Assembly (NCBI GenBank): GCA_964654415.1
Contig: CAZZIP010000005.1
Coordinates: 95,061-159,060, forward strand
DNA from: Methylohalobius sp964654415
GTDB lineage: Bacteria > Pseudomonadota > Gammaproteobacteria > Methylococcales > Methylothermaceae
DNA: 64,000 nucleotides
Direction: 5' to 3'
Shown here: in pieces, positions 24,120 through 33,216 of the stretch
Layout of the letters: every line of letters starts with the position of its first letter
Numbering within the stretch: the stretch's first letter is position 1
The notes under the pieces: generated by a model
What the model was told of the DNA's origin: nothing
What the model saw: only the letters and a program-made list of their open reading frames with translations
Database searches by the model: none
Made by a program: the position numbers and the translations under genes

Positions 24120-24135
24120 GCCGCCGGGGGGCGGC
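24120..24135. terminator. GC hairpin between the lipoprotein gene and tRNA-Arg
   Basis: GCCGCC (24120-24125), GGGG, GGCGGC (24130-24135). It lies downstream of the plus-strand lipoprotein-like gene and downstream of the minus-strand tRNA, so it could serve both. There is no T tract. Confidence 0.35.
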
Positions 24136-24155
24136 ATGTAAGTCTTTGAAACAAC

Positions 24156-24232
24156 TGGCGCGCCCGAGAGGACTTGAACCTCTGACCTCAGGCTCCGGAG
24201 GCCTGCGCTCTATCCAACTGAGCTACGGGCGC
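24156..24232 (-). tRNA. tRNA-Arg (anticodon CCG)
   Basis: This 77-base cloverleaf is read on the minus strand. Acceptor GCGCCCG pairs with CGGGCGC, D arm GCTC/GAGC, anticodon stem CAGGC/GCCTG with loop CTCCGGA giving anticodon CCG, T arm AGAGG/CCTCT with TTCAAGT, and the CCA end is encoded. The anticodon reads CGG arginine codons. Confidence 0.97.
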
Positions 24233-24248
24233 ATGATAAAAGCTAATT

Positions 24249-25133
24249 TTAGCTATTTCGGCAGATTTGCACAATGTCTGCGAAGATGGCTTCGGCGTGG
24301 CCGGTAGGGAGCGAATAATGGCCTTCTTTAGGCACGACGTGGAGCTTGGCTTTGGGCAGCTGTCCGGCGAGATAGCGGGCGTGGGCAAGGGGGACCACGG
24401 TGTCGGCATCGCCGTGCCACAGCGTGACCGGCAGATCGATGGCGGCAAGTTCTACTCCCCACGGCCGAACGTACTGAATAAAGTCGCGCAGGGGACCTGC
24501 AGCTCCATGGCGTAGCCCTTCGCAGATGGTGGCGCGAAACACCTCGCGGATTGGGAGATCCGCCAAAGTCAGGCGGTCCTTCTCGGGCAGATGACGCATC
24601 AACAGGGCGAACGTGAAATCCGGGAAGCGCCTCAAGAAGCGCGCGGTAGGGTTGCCGAAGAACAGCCTTAGCGCCCAGGGGGCCTGTTGGGCGAGAAAAA
24701 ACGCCCAGCGTGCCGCCGGGCTCATCCCTCGGCGCAATTCCGCCCGAGCAACCGGACCCAGCGCACAGACCAAGCCTAGCGCTAAGACCCTGGTCCGCAG
24801 GCGCCAACCGCAAGCTAAGGCATAGGGGCCGCCGCCGGAGATGCCCAAGACGGAAAAGCGCTCAAGCTGTAAGTGGTCTGCCAAACGCTCCAGGTCTTCG
24901 GGCCAATCGGCAATCCGCATCGGGGGCAGGGGGTCGGAGTTGCCGTAGCCGGGTCGGTCGGGAGCGATCAGATGAATTTTCAGCCGCCTTGCGGTGTCCG
25001 CGACCAGCCTGGCCTCCAGGCGCGAGGAAGGCAGGCCGTGGCAGTAAAAAACCGGCTGTCCTCCTGGATCGCCGTAGCGGGCAAAGCCGATGCGCCTCCC
25101 TTGGGGGAGGGTAAGCACTTCGTCGGCGATCAT
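24249..25133 (-). CDS. Alpha/beta hydrolase
   Basis: This 294-residue protein has the alpha/beta-hydrolase layout: FYCHGLPSSR (oxyanion-hole region), APDRPGYGNSDPL, the nucleophile elbow GISGGGPYA with Ser, a cap domain at about 135-215, LWHGDADTVVP with the acid Asp, and EGHYS with the catalytic His. There is no signal peptide, so it is cytoplasmic. The substrate is unknown. It overlaps the rep stop by 4 bases and ends the minus-strand run M20 peptidase-rep-hydrolase, just before tRNA-Arg. Confidence 0.88.
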   Translation of the reverse strand: MIADEVLTLPQGRRIGFARYGDPGGQPVFYCHGLPSSRLEARLVADTARRLKIHLIAPDRPGYGNSDPLPPMRIADWPEDLERLADHLQLERFSVLGISGGGPYALACGWRLRTRVLALGLVCALGPVARAELRRGMSPAARWAFFLAQQAPWALRLFFGNPTARFLRRFPDFTFALLMRHLPEKDRLTLADLPIREVFRATICEGLRHGAAGPLRDFIQYVRPWGVELAAIDLPVTLWHGDADTVVPLAHARYLAGQLPKAKLHVVPKEGHYSLPTGHAEAIFADIVQICRNS

Positions 25134-27142
25134 CCACCCTCCTTAAGTAGGGCTTTCATCTGGCTGAGCGCAGCTCGGCCTTGGGCCTTCCTGTCTTCTG
25201 GGGTGAGGGTCGAGCGATCCTGCCACATAAGGACGTCTTCTGGCAGTTCGGCCAGGAACCGGCTGGGCTGGCAGGAAACAAGCTCGCCATAGCGTTTGCG
25301 CTTGCGGCAGTAGCTTAGGGTCAAGCTCTTTTGAGCGCGGGTGATGCCAACGTAAGCCAGGCGTCTTTCCTCTTCGATTGAATTCTGGTCGATGCTGTTT
25401 TGGTGAGGTAGTAGTCCCTCTTCCATCCCCACTAGATAAACGTGGGGGAATTCCAAGCCTTTGGCAGCGTGCAGCGTCATGAGGGCGACCCGATCGCCAG
25501 CTTCCTCGTCGCGGGTACGTTCGAGGACGTCGATCAGGAGTAGTTTGCCCACCGCTGCTCCCAGGGGGTCTTCACTGTCTGCGACTTCTTCGAGCAGGCG
25601 GCCCAGCCAATCCAGAAGTTCGCGGGCGTTTTCCCATTTGCGTTCGGCCTGTTTGGGGTTGGCGGCGATTTCACGCAGATGGTTCCGGTAGCCGATGTTT
25701 TCTATTATCTCTTCGACCACCCCCAGGGTGTCGCCGCGTCGGGCGCGATCTGCAGCATCCACTAGAAAATCGCAGAAGTGTTGCAAGCGGGCGATGGTCT
25801 TTTCCGGCAAGACCTGGGTCAGCCCCATTTCGTAGCAGGCGGAAAACAACGAGACGTGGCGGTTTTGGGCATAAGCACCGAGCTTCTCCAGAGTGGTGGG
25901 CCCGAGCTCGCGCTTGGGGGTGTTGATCACCCGCAGGAAGGCGACGTCGTCGTCCGGGTTGATGAGCAGCCGTAGGTAAGCTACCACGTCTTTGACTTCC
26001 GCATGAGCGAAGAATGACTGACCACCGCTGATAAAATAAGGAATGCGCTGTTCCCTGAGGCTGCGTTCAAATAGCCGAGCCTGATGGTTGCTGCGATAGA
26101 GGATGGCGTAGTCGGCAAAGCGTCCTCCCTTGCGGAGCTTGTGGTGTAACAAGTCGGCAGCGATCTGGCTAGCCTCGGCAAACTCGTCTTCGTGGTTCAA
26201 GACCCGAATCGGGTCGCCCGATCCCAGGCGGCTCCAGAGCTTTTTCTCGAAGGCGTGTGGGTTGTTGGCGATCAGCTGATTGGCCGCTTTGAGAATGCTC
26301 CCGGTAGAGCGGTAGTTCTGCTCTAGTTTGATGACCTTCAGGCGCGGATAGTCCTGCCCCAGTCTGACCAGGTTTTCCGCCCGGGCGCCGCGCCAGGCAT
26401 AGATGGACTGGTCGTCATCCCCGACTACGGTGAAACGCCCAAGTCTTCCGGCGAGTTGGCGCAACAGCTCGTATTGGGCGAGGTTGGTATCCTGATACTC
26501 GTCTACCAGGAGATAGCGCAGCCGGTCTTGCCACTGTTCCAGAATCTCCGGATGAGTTTGGAACAGCAGGACCGGCAGCAGGATCAGGTCGTCGAAATCG
26601 ACGGCATTGTAGGCTTTCAGGCAGCGCTGGTATTCGCCGTAGAGCCAGGCAGCGGGGCGCTCGCTGTCGTTAGCTTGGACTTCGGCTTGCTCCGGGAGTA
26701 TCAGCTCGTTTTTCCAGGTGCCGATTCGCTGGGCATGGCTAGGCAGGTCGTCGGCAGGAAGCGGCGGGCGACGATGGCTGGCGATTTCTCGCAGCAAGCT
26801 CAGGCGGTCGTGAGTATCGAGGATGGAGATGCCCGCCTTGTAGCCGAGGGCTCGATGTTCCCGGCGCAGGATGTCCAACCCCAGGGAATGGAAGGTGGAT
26901 ACCGTCAATCCCTTAGCCGCTCGACCCTGGACCAACTGCCCAGCCCGTTCCTGCATCTCCCGCGCGGCTTTGTTGGTGAAGGTAAGGGCGGCAATATGAC
27001 GCGCTGCGAGCCCTTGGCCGATCAGATAGGCGATCTTGTGAGTGATGACGCGGGTCTTGCCACTGCCAGCCCCTGCGATCACCAGCACTGGGGAGTCGGT
27101 GGCTTTGACCGCTGCCCGCTGCTGGGGATTCAGATCATGCAT
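25130..27142 (-). CDS. rep: ATP-dependent DNA helicase Rep (UvrD family)
   Basis: This superfamily 1A helicase, about 670 residues, shows motif I AGAGSGKTRVI, motif II VDEYQDTN, motif III VVGDDDQSIYAWRGA, motif IV QNYRSTG, motif V TLHAAKGLEFPHVYL and motif VI YVGITRAQ. It removes replication blocks and restarts forks. The length and the LNPQQRAAV start match Rep rather than the longer UvrD. The ATG at 27142 is preferred over a TTG five codons upstream. It overlaps the M20 peptidase gene. Confidence 0.93.
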   Translation of the reverse strand: MHDLNPQQRAAVKATDSPVLVIAGAGSGKTRVITHKIAYLIGQGLAARHIAALTFTNKAAREMQERAGQLVQGRAAKGLTVSTFHSLGLDILRREHRALGYKAGISILDTHDRLSLLREIASHRRPPLPADDLPSHAQRIGTWKNELILPEQAEVQANDSERPAAWLYGEYQRCLKAYNAVDFDDLILLPVLLFQTHPEILEQWQDRLRYLLVDEYQDTNLAQYELLRQLAGRLGRFTVVGDDDQSIYAWRGARAENLVRLGQDYPRLKVIKLEQNYRSTGSILKAANQLIANNPHAFEKKLWSRLGSGDPIRVLNHEDEFAEASQIAADLLHHKLRKGGRFADYAILYRSNHQARLFERSLREQRIPYFISGGQSFFAHAEVKDVVAYLRLLINPDDDVAFLRVINTPKRELGPTTLEKLGAYAQNRHVSLFSACYEMGLTQVLPEKTIARLQHFCDFLVDAADRARRGDTLGVVEEIIENIGYRNHLREIAANPKQAERKWENARELLDWLGRLLEEVADSEDPLGAAVGKLLLIDVLERTRDEEAGDRVALMTLHAAKGLEFPHVYLVGMEEGLLPHQNSIDQNSIEEERRLAYVGITRAQKSLTLSYCRKRKRYGELVSCQPSRFLAELPEDVLMWQDRSTLTPEDRKAQGRAALSQMKALLKEGG

Positions 27143-28547
27143 GGTAGTGACAGGCAAGGACGTGGGCGATACATGCGGTCAGCTTTTTGGCATAGGGAAG
27201 GTGGAGAAACTCGTTGGGTCCGTGAGCGTTGCTCCCCGGTCCCAACACGCCGGTGATCAAAAATTGGGCGGCAGGAAAGCGCTTGCCCAGAAGACCCATG
27301 AACGGGATACTGGCGCCTAGCCCCAAGTAAACGGCAGGATGGCCATACAGGGTGCGCGAAGCCGTATCGCAGGCGGAAAGCAGCCAAGGGGCAGGGGGCG
27401 GTGCTTCCCAGCCGTCACCTTCTGCTTCAAATTGAATCTGAATCTGAGCGCCGTAAGGGGGATCAACGCGCAGGGTGTTCTCGATGGCGCGTTTGGCAGT
27501 CTCGCACGCCACTGTCGGCGGCAGGCGGAAGGAGAGCTTCAACGTGGTATAAGCGCGCATGACGTTGCCGGCTTCTTTGGCCCTAGGCAGTCCTTCCTGG
27601 CCTACTACGCACAGGCTCGGGCGCCAAGTGTTGTTGAGGATGAGTTCTAAAGGGTTGTCAGTCAGCGGCTTAAGGCCGGGCAGGGGGTTGAGACCCTCGA
27701 TGAGCCGCGTGCCGAGGATGCAGGCTGCGGCTTTGGCTTGTTCCATACGGATGGCGGGGATCGGCGCGTAAAGTTCTTGAAGCTTTATCCTGCCGCTTGC
27801 AGCGTCTTCCAAGCGATCCAAGAGCAGGCGTGCGATCGCAAAGGATTCTGGCACTAGCCCCGACGCTATCCCGGAGTGGACGGCCTCGTGCAAGGTGCGT
27901 ACGGTGAGGGTACAGGACAACATCCCGCGCAATGAGGTGGTGGCCCACAGCCGTTCGTAATCGCCGGCGCCAGAATCCAAGGCGATCACCAGGTCTGGGG
28001 TGCCGGTTAGCTCGGCACTGGCCTCGAGGTAAGCCGGAAGGTCCGGCGAACCGCTTTCTTCGGAAAATTCGATCAGAATTACTAGCCTGGCGTGCGGGAG
28101 GCCCTGCCGGTGCAGGGCTTTAGCGGCCGCTACGGCAGCGAACAAAGCATAGCCGTCATCGGCCCCACCGCGGCCGTATAATTTTCCCTCCTCGATCACC
28201 GGTTGCCAGGGGCCTAGCCCTTCGCGCCAGCCTTCCATCTCCGGCTGCTTGTCCAGGTGGCCATAAAGCAGCACGGTTTTCTCGCTTTGCCCGGGAATTT
28301 CCACTAGAATCAACGGGGTTTTCCCAGGCAGCTGCAAGTCGTGGAGACGCCAGTCGGACTCGGCCTGGGCTTTGAGCCAGGCAAATGCCAACCGCTTGGC
28401 GTGCTCCAGGTGGCCGCGAGCTTCCCAGTCGGGGTCGAAAGCCACCGAAAGGCAAGGGATTTTGATGTATTCAGTCAAGGTCGGAAGGATCGCGCTGTCC
28501 CAGAAAGCGTCGGTGAAAGCGATAAAGTCGGTGGGAGAATGAGGCAT
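27135..28547 (-). CDS. M20 family metallopeptidase
   Basis: This 470-residue dizinc exopeptidase has LLYGHLDKQPE (His and catalytic Asp), YGRGGADDGYALFA (bridging Asp), EFSEESGSPDL (catalytic Glu and ligand Glu), VIALDSGAG (ligand Asp) and PGSNAHGPNEF (ligand His). An M20 lid domain lies between about residues 210 and 375. This type cleaves dipeptides or small peptides. No signal peptide is seen. It is the first gene of the minus-strand run with rep and the hydrolase, and divergent from the GlpD-like gene. Confidence 0.92.
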   Translation of the reverse strand: MPHSPTDFIAFTDAFWDSAILPTLTEYIKIPCLSVAFDPDWEARGHLEHAKRLAFAWLKAQAESDWRLHDLQLPGKTPLILVEIPGQSEKTVLLYGHLDKQPEMEGWREGLGPWQPVIEEGKLYGRGGADDGYALFAAVAAAKALHRQGLPHARLVILIEFSEESGSPDLPAYLEASAELTGTPDLVIALDSGAGDYERLWATTSLRGMLSCTLTVRTLHEAVHSGIASGLVPESFAIARLLLDRLEDAASGRIKLQELYAPIPAIRMEQAKAAACILGTRLIEGLNPLPGLKPLTDNPLELILNNTWRPSLCVVGQEGLPRAKEAGNVMRAYTTLKLSFRLPPTVACETAKRAIENTLRVDPPYGAQIQIQFEAEGDGWEAPPPAPWLLSACDTASRTLYGHPAVYLGLGASIPFMGLLGKRFPAAQFLITGVLGPGSNAHGPNEFLHLPYAKKLTACIAHVLACHYHA

Positions 28548-28610
28548 GGTCAGGTCCGATCGATTCGACGGCGGCTATTATACCGGCCATTTCAAAATTC
28601 CAGGAAAGCG

Positions 28611-29672
28611 ATGCAAATTGCGGTCGTAGGCGGTGGTATCAACGGGGTGATGACGGCCTGGGCGTTGGCCAGGCGTGGGGTGGTCGTGGATCTGTATGAG
28701 CGCGATCGCCTGATGGGCGCCACCAGTCGCGCCACTACTAAGATGCTGCACGGCGGATTGCGCTATCTGGAGCACGGCCGCTTCAGCTTGGTGCGGGAAG
28801 CTCTGCGCGAGCGGGCCTGGTGGCTCCGACAGGCGCCCCAGTTTGCCCGGAAGTTCCAGTTGGTATTGCCGGTCTATCGGGGGGCGCGACCGCGCTGGTG
28901 GTTGGGCCTGGGTCTTGCGCTCTACGACTTGCTTGCGGCCGGATCTGGTTTTCCCCCCAGCCGCTGGCTTCAGGCAGATGCGCTGAAAGCGTTCTTTCCC
29001 ACCCTCTCGGTACCAGGGCTGATCGGGGGTTATGTTTATTGGGACGGCCAGATGGACGACTATAAGCTCGGCCTATGGGCCGCTGAGCGAGCACGAGAAG
29101 CGGGGGTCAGGATCTACGAGCACACGCCGGTTGCAACAATTGCGGAAAACGGGATAGTGGTGACCGATGCCCCCCGGCAGTACGACCGGGTGATCAACGC
29201 GGCAGGTCCTTGGGCAGAGCAATTGTTGATTCAGAGCGGCTTACAAAGCGCTTACCATTTAACTTTGGTCCGCGGCAGCCATCTGGTGGTCAGGCGCCGG
29301 ATAGCCTTAGGATGCGTGCTCCAGGTGCCTGGGGAAAGACGCCTGGTGTTTTTGCTTCCGTATGGCGAGGCAGCGCTTTTAGGCACGACCGAAGTGCCGC
29401 AGGCGATTTCCGATCCGATCGAGCCCTCATCCGAAGAGGTCGAGTATCTCATCGGTTGCTATAACGCGTTTTTTTCCGATCGCCTGGAATTTGGCGACGT
29501 GACGGATTCCTTCGCCGGCTTGCGCGCCATTGTGACCCGGGGGCAAGATTATTCTCGCGCCAGCCGGGAGGCGGTGATCGAGCGCCGCGGCAGGCTGATC
29601 AACGTATTCGGCGGCAAGTGGACCACCTCCCGCGCGCTGGCGGAAAAGGTCGTCAGGATCGCCTTGGCATAA
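28611..29672 (+). CDS. FAD-dependent glycerol-3-phosphate dehydrogenase-like oxidoreductase
   Basis: The ATG at 28611 follows AGGAAAG and gives MQIAVVGGGINGVMTAWALARRG, the Rossmann dinucleotide site; the frame extends upstream but that part overlaps the M20 gene. The 353-residue protein has GATSRATTKMLHGGLRYLEHG and NAAGPWAEQL, as in GlpD, and ends GGKWTTSRALAEKVV. It lacks the C-terminal DAO_C domain of full-length GlpD (about 500 residues), so it is a short GlpD-like enzyme whose substrate may differ. Confidence 0.87.
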   Translation: MQIAVVGGGINGVMTAWALARRGVVVDLYERDRLMGATSRATTKMLHGGLRYLEHGRFSLVREALRERAWWLRQAPQFARKFQLVLPVYRGARPRWWLGLGLALYDLLAAGSGFPPSRWLQADALKAFFPTLSVPGLIGGYVYWDGQMDDYKLGLWAAERAREAGVRIYEHTPVATIAENGIVVTDAPRQYDRVINAAGPWAEQLLIQSGLQSAYHLTLVRGSHLVVRRRIALGCVLQVPGERRLVFLLPYGEAALLGTTEVPQAISDPIEPSSEEVEYLIGCYNAFFSDRLEFGDVTDSFAGLRAIVTRGQDYSRASREAVIERRGRLINVFGGKWTTSRALAEKVVRIALA

Positions 29673-29747
29673 AACCGTTGACAGCATTTGCCAAAGCCGG
29701 TATCCAGGAAGCGCCTAAAAAAATAAATAACTTGAGGAGGAAGACTC

Positions 29748-31757
29748 ATGCAGTATCTGCTTTATTTATTACCGCCCGGCTTGGGAGTGTTTGGTCTGTA
29801 TGCCGCCTGGCGGATTTATCAGCTCGTCAAGGAGACCCCGGCGGGAGAGGGCAAGATCGCCCAGATCGCCGAGCAGATCCATTTGGGGGCGATGGTGTTC
29901 ATCCGCCGCGAGTACCAAATTTTGGGAGTCTTTGTAGCGGTGCTTTTCGGCTTGCTATTTTATTTCCTAGGCTGGAGGACGGCGTTGTGCTTCCTGGTAG
30001 GTGCAACGGCCTCGGCTGCAGCCGGCTATATCGGCATGAGTACGGCCACTCGTGCCAATGTGCGCACCACTGTGGCGGCCTCCACTGGCGATGCCGCCAA
30101 GGCACTGGAGGTGGCCTTTTTCGGCGGTTCGATCATGGGGCTGGCGGTGGCCTCTCTGGGGCTGTTGGGGTTGGGGTTGATGTATCTGTTCTTCGGCGAT
30201 GACCCAGAGACCGCTCACGCGCTGCACGGCTTCGGCATGGGAGCCTCGACGGTGGCGTTGTTCTCGCGCGTCGGCGGCGGCATCTACACCAAGAGCGCCG
30301 ACGTGGGGGCGGACCTGGTCGGTAAGGTGGAGGCAGGGATTCCCGAGGACGATCCACGCAATCCCGGGGTGATCGCCGACAACGTCGGCGACAACGTAGG
30401 GGATGTGGCCGGGATGGGGTCGGACATCTTCGAGTCGTATTGCGGTGCGATGATCGCCACCATCGCCATGGCCTCTACGATGGCCGCAGAGACCCTGGCG
30501 CCGGTCGGCTCCCGCGGGGCGCTGATGTTTTTGCCTTTAGGGCTGGCCTCGGTAGGGCTTTTGTCCTCCATCGCCGGAATCTGGTTGGTCAGGCAGAACG
30601 CCTCTAGGCCAGCAGAGGTGGCGCTTAGGATGGGGACGGTCGGGGCGGCGGTCATCTTCATCTTCTTGGCCCTGATCGTGATCGCGCTGGCTCAGGTCAA
30701 CCTCAAAGCTTGGCTGGCGGTCCTGGCAGGGGCTTTAGGCGGGATCGTGATCGGCCTGGTGACCGAGTATTACACCGGCGGCCGGCCGGTGGCGAGAATC
30801 GCCCAGGCCGGCGAAACAGGACCAGCTACGGTCATCATCGCCGGGCTCGCCACCGGGATGGAATCGGTGGTGGTTCCTATCCTGAGCATCAGCGCCATCA
30901 TTTTCGTAGCCAATTGGCTGGTCGGGCTTTATGGGGTCGGCATCGCTGCGGTGGGGATGCTGGCCACGGTCGGGATCACCATGGCCATCGATGCCTACGG
31001 GCCAGTGGCCGACAATGCCGGCGGCATCGCCGAGATGGGGGGGTTGGGTCCTGAGACGCGCAAGATCACCGATTCCCTGGACGAACTGGGCAACACCACC
31101 GCCGCCATCGGCAAAGGCTTTGCTATCGGCGCGGCAGCTTTGGCGGCGCTGGCCATCATCACCGCTTACGGCGAGACCGTCGCCAGCAAGCTGCCGAATT
31201 TTAGCTTGAATCTCGGCAGCGCCAAGGTATTGGGCGGAGCGTTTATCGGCGGGACTATCCCCTTGCTTATCGCTTCTCTGACCATGACGGCGGTCGGCAA
31301 AGCCGCCTTTGCGATGATTCATGAAATCCGCCGCCAGTTCCGCGAGATTCCGGGGCTGCTCGAAGGCAAAGCCGAGCCGGACACCGCCCGTTGTGTGGAC
31401 ATTGCTACCCAAGCCGCGCTTAAAAAGATGATCCCGCCCGGGCTGATTGCGGTGGCCGCTCCCCCTATTGTTGGCTTTGGCCTTGGGCCGCAGGCGCTGG
31501 GCGGGATGCTCGGTGGGGCACTGCTCGGGTGCGTGCTGATGGCGCTGATGATGGCCAACGCTGGCGGGGCTTGGGACAACGCCAAGAAATACGTGGAAAA
31601 GGGAAATCTCGGCGGCAAAGGCTCGGATACCCACAAGGCGGCGGTGGTCGGCGACACCGTCGGTGATCCGTTCAAGGACACCTCAGGTCCGTCGATGAAC
31701 ATTCTGATCAACGTGATGGCTATCGTCAGCTTGGTGATCGCCCCGCTGTTGGTGTGA
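29748..31757 (+). CDS. hppA: Membrane-bound ion-pumping pyrophosphatase
   Basis: This 669-residue protein couples pyrophosphate hydrolysis to ion export across the membrane, with about 16 helices. It has GGGIYTKSADVGADLVGKVE, DNVGDNVGDVAGMGSD, AYGPVADNAGGIAEM and VVGDTVGDPFKDTSGPS, the pyrophosphate and Mg sites. The subclass motif reads GNTTAAIGKGFAIG, with Ala where K+-independent enzymes have Lys, so the enzyme should need K+. K+-dependent members pump H+, Na+ or both; this cannot be decided here. A strong GAGGAGG ribosome site precedes the start. Confidence 0.96.
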   Translation: MQYLLYLLPPGLGVFGLYAAWRIYQLVKETPAGEGKIAQIAEQIHLGAMVFIRREYQILGVFVAVLFGLLFYFLGWRTALCFLVGATASAAAGYIGMSTATRANVRTTVAASTGDAAKALEVAFFGGSIMGLAVASLGLLGLGLMYLFFGDDPETAHALHGFGMGASTVALFSRVGGGIYTKSADVGADLVGKVEAGIPEDDPRNPGVIADNVGDNVGDVAGMGSDIFESYCGAMIATIAMASTMAAETLAPVGSRGALMFLPLGLASVGLLSSIAGIWLVRQNASRPAEVALRMGTVGAAVIFIFLALIVIALAQVNLKAWLAVLAGALGGIVIGLVTEYYTGGRPVARIAQAGETGPATVIIAGLATGMESVVVPILSISAIIFVANWLVGLYGVGIAAVGMLATVGITMAIDAYGPVADNAGGIAEMGGLGPETRKITDSLDELGNTTAAIGKGFAIGAAALAALAIITAYGETVASKLPNFSLNLGSAKVLGGAFIGGTIPLLIASLTMTAVGKAAFAMIHEIRRQFREIPGLLEGKAEPDTARCVDIATQAALKKMIPPGLIAVAAPPIVGFGLGPQALGGMLGGALLGCVLMALMMANAGGAWDNAKKYVEKGNLGGKGSDTHKAAVVGDTVGDPFKDTSGPSMNILINVMAIVSLVIAPLLV

Positions 31758-31759
31758 GT

Positions 31760-32380
31760 TCAACGCAGGACCTGGGTCAATCCATCGATCACGAATTGCA
31801 TCGCGATTACGGCCAGAAGCAAGCCGCTTAAGCGGGTGACGACGCCGATGCCGCTTACCCCTAAGACCTTTCGGATCCACGGCGCGGCGGCGAGGATCAA
31901 AAACACGCCCAGGCACGCGGTGAAGATCGCCGCTGCAAGAAACCAGAGCGGGAACTGACGCAAGGGATCCTGCTGCCAGACCAACACAAGGGTAATTGCA
32001 CCTGGGCCGGCGATGAGCGGGGTCGCCAAAGGCACCAAGGCGATGTGGGTCTTGTACAGGCTTTCTTCCTCCTCGGCGGGCGAGCTTTTGAGATTGGGCG
32101 GTGGGAGCAGTTGGAACATTTGTAAGGCATAGATGAAAAAGATGAATCCTCCAGCCAGCTGGAACGCCGGCAAGCTGATGTCGAAGAGCGCCAATACGGC
32201 TTCGCCCGTCAAGCTGAAGAAAACCAAGATTCCTCCAGCGGTGCCGCAAGCCAGAGCGGCGACCCGCACTTGCGCTGCTCGGCTTAATCCTTCGGTCATT
32301 GCCAGGAACAAAGGCAGATTGCCGACCGGGTCCATGATGACCAAGAGCGGCACAAGTAAGCTCAAGAAGTTTTGTTTCAT
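31760..32380 (-). CDS. MarC family integral membrane protein
   Basis: This 206-residue protein has about six membrane helices and the family segments LLVIMDPVGNLPLFLAMT at the N-terminus and VPLATPLIAGPGAITLV in the middle (a pseudo-repeat in the NAAT/MarC fold). Function is not settled; involvement in antibiotic resistance is not supported for MarC. The start overlaps the ccmA stop by 4 bases, and it converges on hppA with a 2-base gap. Confidence 0.9.
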   Translation of the reverse strand: MKQNFLSLLVPLLVIMDPVGNLPLFLAMTEGLSRAAQVRVAALACGTAGGILVFFSLTGEAVLALFDISLPAFQLAGGFIFFIYALQMFQLLPPPNLKSSPAEEEESLYKTHIALVPLATPLIAGPGAITLVLVWQQDPLRQFPLWFLAAAIFTACLGVFLILAAAPWIRKVLGVSGIGVVTRLSGLLLAVIAMQFVIDGLTQVLR

Positions 32381-33012
32381 AGCCGAAGCGTCAAAACCTC
32401 AGCTTGCACTGGAACCAGTTGGTGGGAGGTCATCACCACTATCCCCCCGCGTTCCAGATGCGCTTCCAGCAAGGTCCTGACCCAGGCGATGCCGTCTTGG
32501 TCCAGCGAGGTGAACGGTTCATCTAGGACCCATAAGACAGCTTCTTGCAACAGCAGCCGGGCTAGGGCGATCCGCTGGCGCTGGCCGGCGGACAAGGCCC
32601 TGGCTGGAGTATCCGCGTGACCGCCGAGGCCGGCACGGATGAGGATCTGACCAGGGTCTGCGCCGGCCCGGGTGCGGTAGAGCCGGCTTGCCAGAACTAG
32701 GTTTTCCAACGCCGTCAACTCCCCCTTGACGCCTAGGTGATGGCCCAGATAGGCCAATTCATTGAGAAACCTATGCCGCTCGCGGTAGATCGGCCGGCCA
32801 CGCCAACGGACCTCCCCGGCTGCCGGTGGGCTTAAGCCGCACAGAATTCGCAGCAAGCTGGTCTTGCCGCAGCCGTTGGCTCCCTCGACGTGGAGGAGTT
32901 GGCCGCGACTGAGTTCGAAATTCAGGCCGCTAAACAGCAGGCGGTCGCTGCGCACACACTCGAGGTTTTCCGCGTGCAGGCAAGGAGTCCCAAAGGTAAG
33001 CTGATTTGTCAT
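32377..33012 (-). CDS. ccmA: Heme exporter ATP-binding protein CcmA
   Basis: This ABC ATPase of about 210 residues has Walker A EGANGCGKTSLLR, signature LSAGQRQRIALARLLL, Walker B and D-loop VLWVLDEPFTSLD, and TSHQ. The DEPFTSLD and the SAGQRQR variant match CcmA of cytochrome c maturation system I. The start at 33012 follows GAGGAA. ccmB is not next to it; marC follows instead. Since two c-type cytochromes lie upstream in the opposite direction, a maturation role is plausible. Confidence 0.85.
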   Translation of the reverse strand: MTNQLTFGTPCLHAENLECVRSDRLLFSGLNFELSRGQLLHVEGANGCGKTSLLRILCGLSPPAAGEVRWRGRPIYRERHRFLNELAYLGHHLGVKGELTALENLVLASRLYRTRAGADPGQILIRAGLGGHADTPARALSAGQRQRIALARLLLQEAVLWVLDEPFTSLDQDGIAWVRTLLEAHLERGGIVVMTSHQLVPVQAEVLTLRL

Positions 33013-33175
33013 TTCCTCATCCCAATAAGATAGGGTCAAGTCACGGATTGGCGGTGCGCGGAGTCAAGCAAGGCTGCCACGAAAGCTCCTTGAGATTTCG
33101 AGAACGCTGGCGTCTCAGCGTCCAGCAATCGGCGCTTCGAGCGATTCTAGCTAGTATCCTTCCAGATAACGGTTG

Positions 33176-33207
33176 TATACTCAAGTCCTGGCATTCAGCA
33201 GGAGGAG
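33176..33207 (+). promoter_or_regulatory. Promoter and ribosome site of the cytochrome c' gene
   Basis: TATACT at 33176-33181 is a good -10. GGAGGAGG lies about 8 bases before the ATG at 33217. The 177-bp region before it holds no other gene. Confidence 0.4.
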
Positions 33208-33216
33208 GCTTAAGTC

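Noticed and set aside
24073..24155. Prophage or integrative element at the tRNA-Arg
   Set aside because: tRNA genes can be integration sites, but there is no integrase and no duplicated tRNA 3' end in the window.
28341..28610. N-terminal extension of the GlpD-like protein
   Set aside because: The extra 90 residues overlap the divergent M20 peptidase gene and are not homologous to GlpD; ATG 28611 has a ribosome site and the Rossmann start.
30735..31634. 299-residue open frame opposite hppA
   Set aside because: It is antisense to a conserved pyrophosphatase, is rich in His, Arg and Gly as expected of a shadow frame, and has no recognised domain.
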